Positions 4,678 to 5,943 of a stretch of 5,943 bases of DNA are shown piece after piece. The DNA lies in NCBI GenBank assembly GCA_017531065.1, contig JAFXLR010000152.1, forward strand, positions 1 through 5,943, given 5' to 3'. How positions within the stretch are numbered: position 1 is the first letter of the stretch; each line of letters opens with the position of its first letter. Origin of the DNA: Bacilli bacterium. Its GTDB lineage: Bacteria > Bacillota_I > Bacilli_A > RFN20 > CAG-826. The notes beneath the pieces are model-generated. The model saw nothing but the letters and a program-made list of their open reading frames with translations, searched no databases and had not been told where the DNA came from. The position numbers were made by a program, and so were the translations under genes.

Positions 4678-5943
4678 TTGCTACGGCGGAAGAAATGCTC
4701 GTTATTGGAACCGGAAACGGTCTTGGCGATGGAATCAGCTTCGCTGAAATAGCCATCAAGGAAGAGGGTCTCAGCTTGCGAAAGGGTCGCATCGTTATTC
4801 GAATCGTTGGAACGGAATCTATTGGCGTAGACCACCGCTTGCTCAGCGCTTTCTAAGGAAGCGGAATCGCTCTTAAGCGAACCAAGAAGCTTTTCGCATT
4901 TGGAAGTGAGGTCATCATAGACGGCATTCACTTTCTTGACGTCGATTGGGGTTGTCTTGAGGCTGGTGTAGAGGTCGCCAAGAAGATTAGAGGCTTCCTC
5001 AAAGAGAGGGGTGTATTTGGCGGTCATGGATGGGAGATTCATTTCCCTGACCTTGGCCTCAGCGTCTCTGATACTCTCGTTATAGGTATCAAGCGATTTG
5101 GCGGCTTTCTCGCAGTCGACTTTGAGGGAACGGAGATAAGCCTGGAATTCGTTGATCTGGTCAGAGGCATCCTTTGATTGCTCTTTAAGAGCGTTCATAC
5201 GGGAAAGAAGGATGGTGAATGGTTGTTTGGTGCCGCTATGGATGAAGGTGTCGAGGTTACGCTTAGAAGTCGCAGCGGCATTGATGGAACGTTGGATCTC
5301 GTTGAGCTTATTCTGATCCTCTTCATCAAGAAGGTAGATGGATTTGATTTTTGGGAGGGCGTGGACCAAGTTGAGGTAGTTATTCTGGGTCTCGGTCTCT
5401 TTGCTTGAGGTCTTGAAACTATCGGCCTCGAAAGTGGCTCTGGCGGCAATTTCATCGTCGAATTGCTGCTGATATTTGTCAATTCTCGCTCTGATGTCGT
5501 CGAATTTCTCCTGCACGCCTTGGACGTTAAGGGTCTTGACCTGGGCGACGATGGCAGCAAGCTCATCGTTCATATCCGGGATGGTCTTCTTGAGCATGAT
5601 GTGGTTAAGAGGATAACCGTCTTTGGTCATCTGCTCATAACGGTCGGAAAGAGAATTGATCTTGTCTGGGAGGATGTTCGTGATCTGGACGCAGATGTCT
5701 GGGAGGGTCTTGATGACGGCACGGACCCTATTCACGACAGGGATGATCTTGTTCTTGTAGATGGCTTCCGCTTCTTCGTATCTGGCGTTCTCGATATTCG
5801 AATCGGCCTCATCAAGGAGGTCATTGACCTTCTTGAAGAGAAGATCGAAGGATGAGGTGAGGATCGAGAGGTCAGAGGATTTGAGATAGAATTCTTGTTT
5901 GACCTGACGGAAGGATTCCTTGCAGCGGAGTGAGAGTGAAGAG
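4674..5943 (-). CDS. ezrA: Septation ring formation regulator EzrA, C-terminal part
   Basis: The frame is open from the right edge to TGA at 4674-4676, giving 422 visible residues of a protein that is usually about 560-575 long; the N-terminus with the expected single membrane anchor lies outside the window. The fragment is almost entirely charged helix and coiled coil, rich in Glu, Lys, Leu, Asp and Ser. Family-like segments include the ARYEEAEAIYKNKI region followed by LPDICVQITNILPDKI and the 'GYPLNH' turn after YEQM, characteristic of spectrin-like EzrA repeats, and the end ETLFLDGYFSEADSIAKTVS. EzrA binds FtsZ on the cytoplasmic face and restrains Z-ring formation away from mid-cell. The gene leads into the desulfurase by a 4-base ATGA overlap. 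A GTG at 5733-5735 is an internal Val codon, not the start. Confidence 0.87.
   Translation of the reverse strand, partial: SSLSLRCKESFRQVKQEFYLKSSDLSILTSSFDLLFKKVNDLLDEADSNIENARYEEAEAIYKNKIIPVVNRVRAVIKTLPDICVQITNILPDKINSLSDRYEQMTKDGYPLNHIMLKKTIPDMNDELAAIVAQVKTLNVQGVQEKFDDIRARIDKYQQQFDDEIAARATFEADSFKTSSKETETQNNYLNLVHALPKIKSIYLLDEEDQNKLNEIQRSINAAATSKRNLDTFIHSGTKQPFTILLSRMNALKEQSKDASDQINEFQAYLRSLKVDCEKAAKSLDTYNESIRDAEAKVREMNLPSMTAKYTPLFEEASNLLGDLYTSLKTTPIDVKKVNAVYDDLTSKCEKLLGSLKSDSASLESAEQAVVYANRFRSNDSNNDATLSQAETLFLDGYFSEADSIAKTVSGSNNEHFFRRSK

Noticed and set aside
5733..5735. GTG as start of a 353-residue protein
   Set aside because: The frame stays open to the window edge and the upstream residues continue the EzrA pattern, so this is an internal Val codon.
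5463..5855. Plus-strand open frame of 130 codons opposite ezrA
   Set aside because: It is the antisense shadow of a charged coiled-coil gene; the Val/Leu/Asp-rich product shows no domain.
1..5943. Search for CRISPR arrays, insertion sequences, tRNA genes and phage or defence genes
   Set aside because: No regularly spaced repeats, transposase motifs, inverted ends, tRNA-like cloverleaf or defence protein motifs were seen; genes are in conserved housekeeping order.

Overview
The window looks like chromosomal housekeeping DNA from a low-to-mid-GC Firmicute of the class Bacilli. It could belong to one of the uncultured lineages near the Erysipelotrichales, RF39 or Acholeplasma-type branches. The arguments are the infC-rpmI-rplT operon with a long 5' leader, the presence of EzrA (a Firmicute division protein), and the order ezrA, cysteine desulfurase, short rhodanese-less ThiI, a neighbourhood known from Bacillus. 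TGA is used as a stop in two tight ATGA overlaps and Trp is encoded by TGG, which argues against Mycoplasma-type genetic code 4.

Layout. Positions 1-194 hold the 3' end of a plus-strand gene, perhaps a GntR/FCD-type regulator, followed by its own terminator. A second hairpin (249-278) sits between it and a convergent minus-strand gene for an O6-alkylguanine-DNA alkyltransferase (ogt, 293-793). Positions 794-1165 are an AT-richer gap. It carries a doubtful small Cys/His-rich ORF, a good sigma-A-like promoter near 987-1014, and a structured leader of about 145 nt that probably is the L20-responsive leader. The leader feeds infC (1166-1747), rpmI (1728-1925) and rplT (1942-2319), which end at a hairpin shared with the convergent minus-strand operon. 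That operon reads from the right edge: ezrA (C-terminal 422 residues visible), a NifZ/IscS-type cysteine desulfurase, and thiI. The three genes are joined by two 4-base ATGA overlaps.

How the genes work together. IF-3, L35 and L20 are made from one transcript, which in Bacillus is controlled by L20 binding to the leader. The cysteine desulfurase most likely supplies persulfide sulfur to ThiI for 4-thiouridine in tRNA. EzrA, a membrane-anchored FtsZ regulator, is linked by conserved position rather than by function.

No new multi-gene system is evident. The points worth a second look are an apparent AUC start codon for infC, the leader, substitution of the arginine finger in the alkyltransferase, a six-residue insertion in L20, a possible small zinc-binding protein, and a desulfurase start with no visible Shine-Dalgarno sequence.
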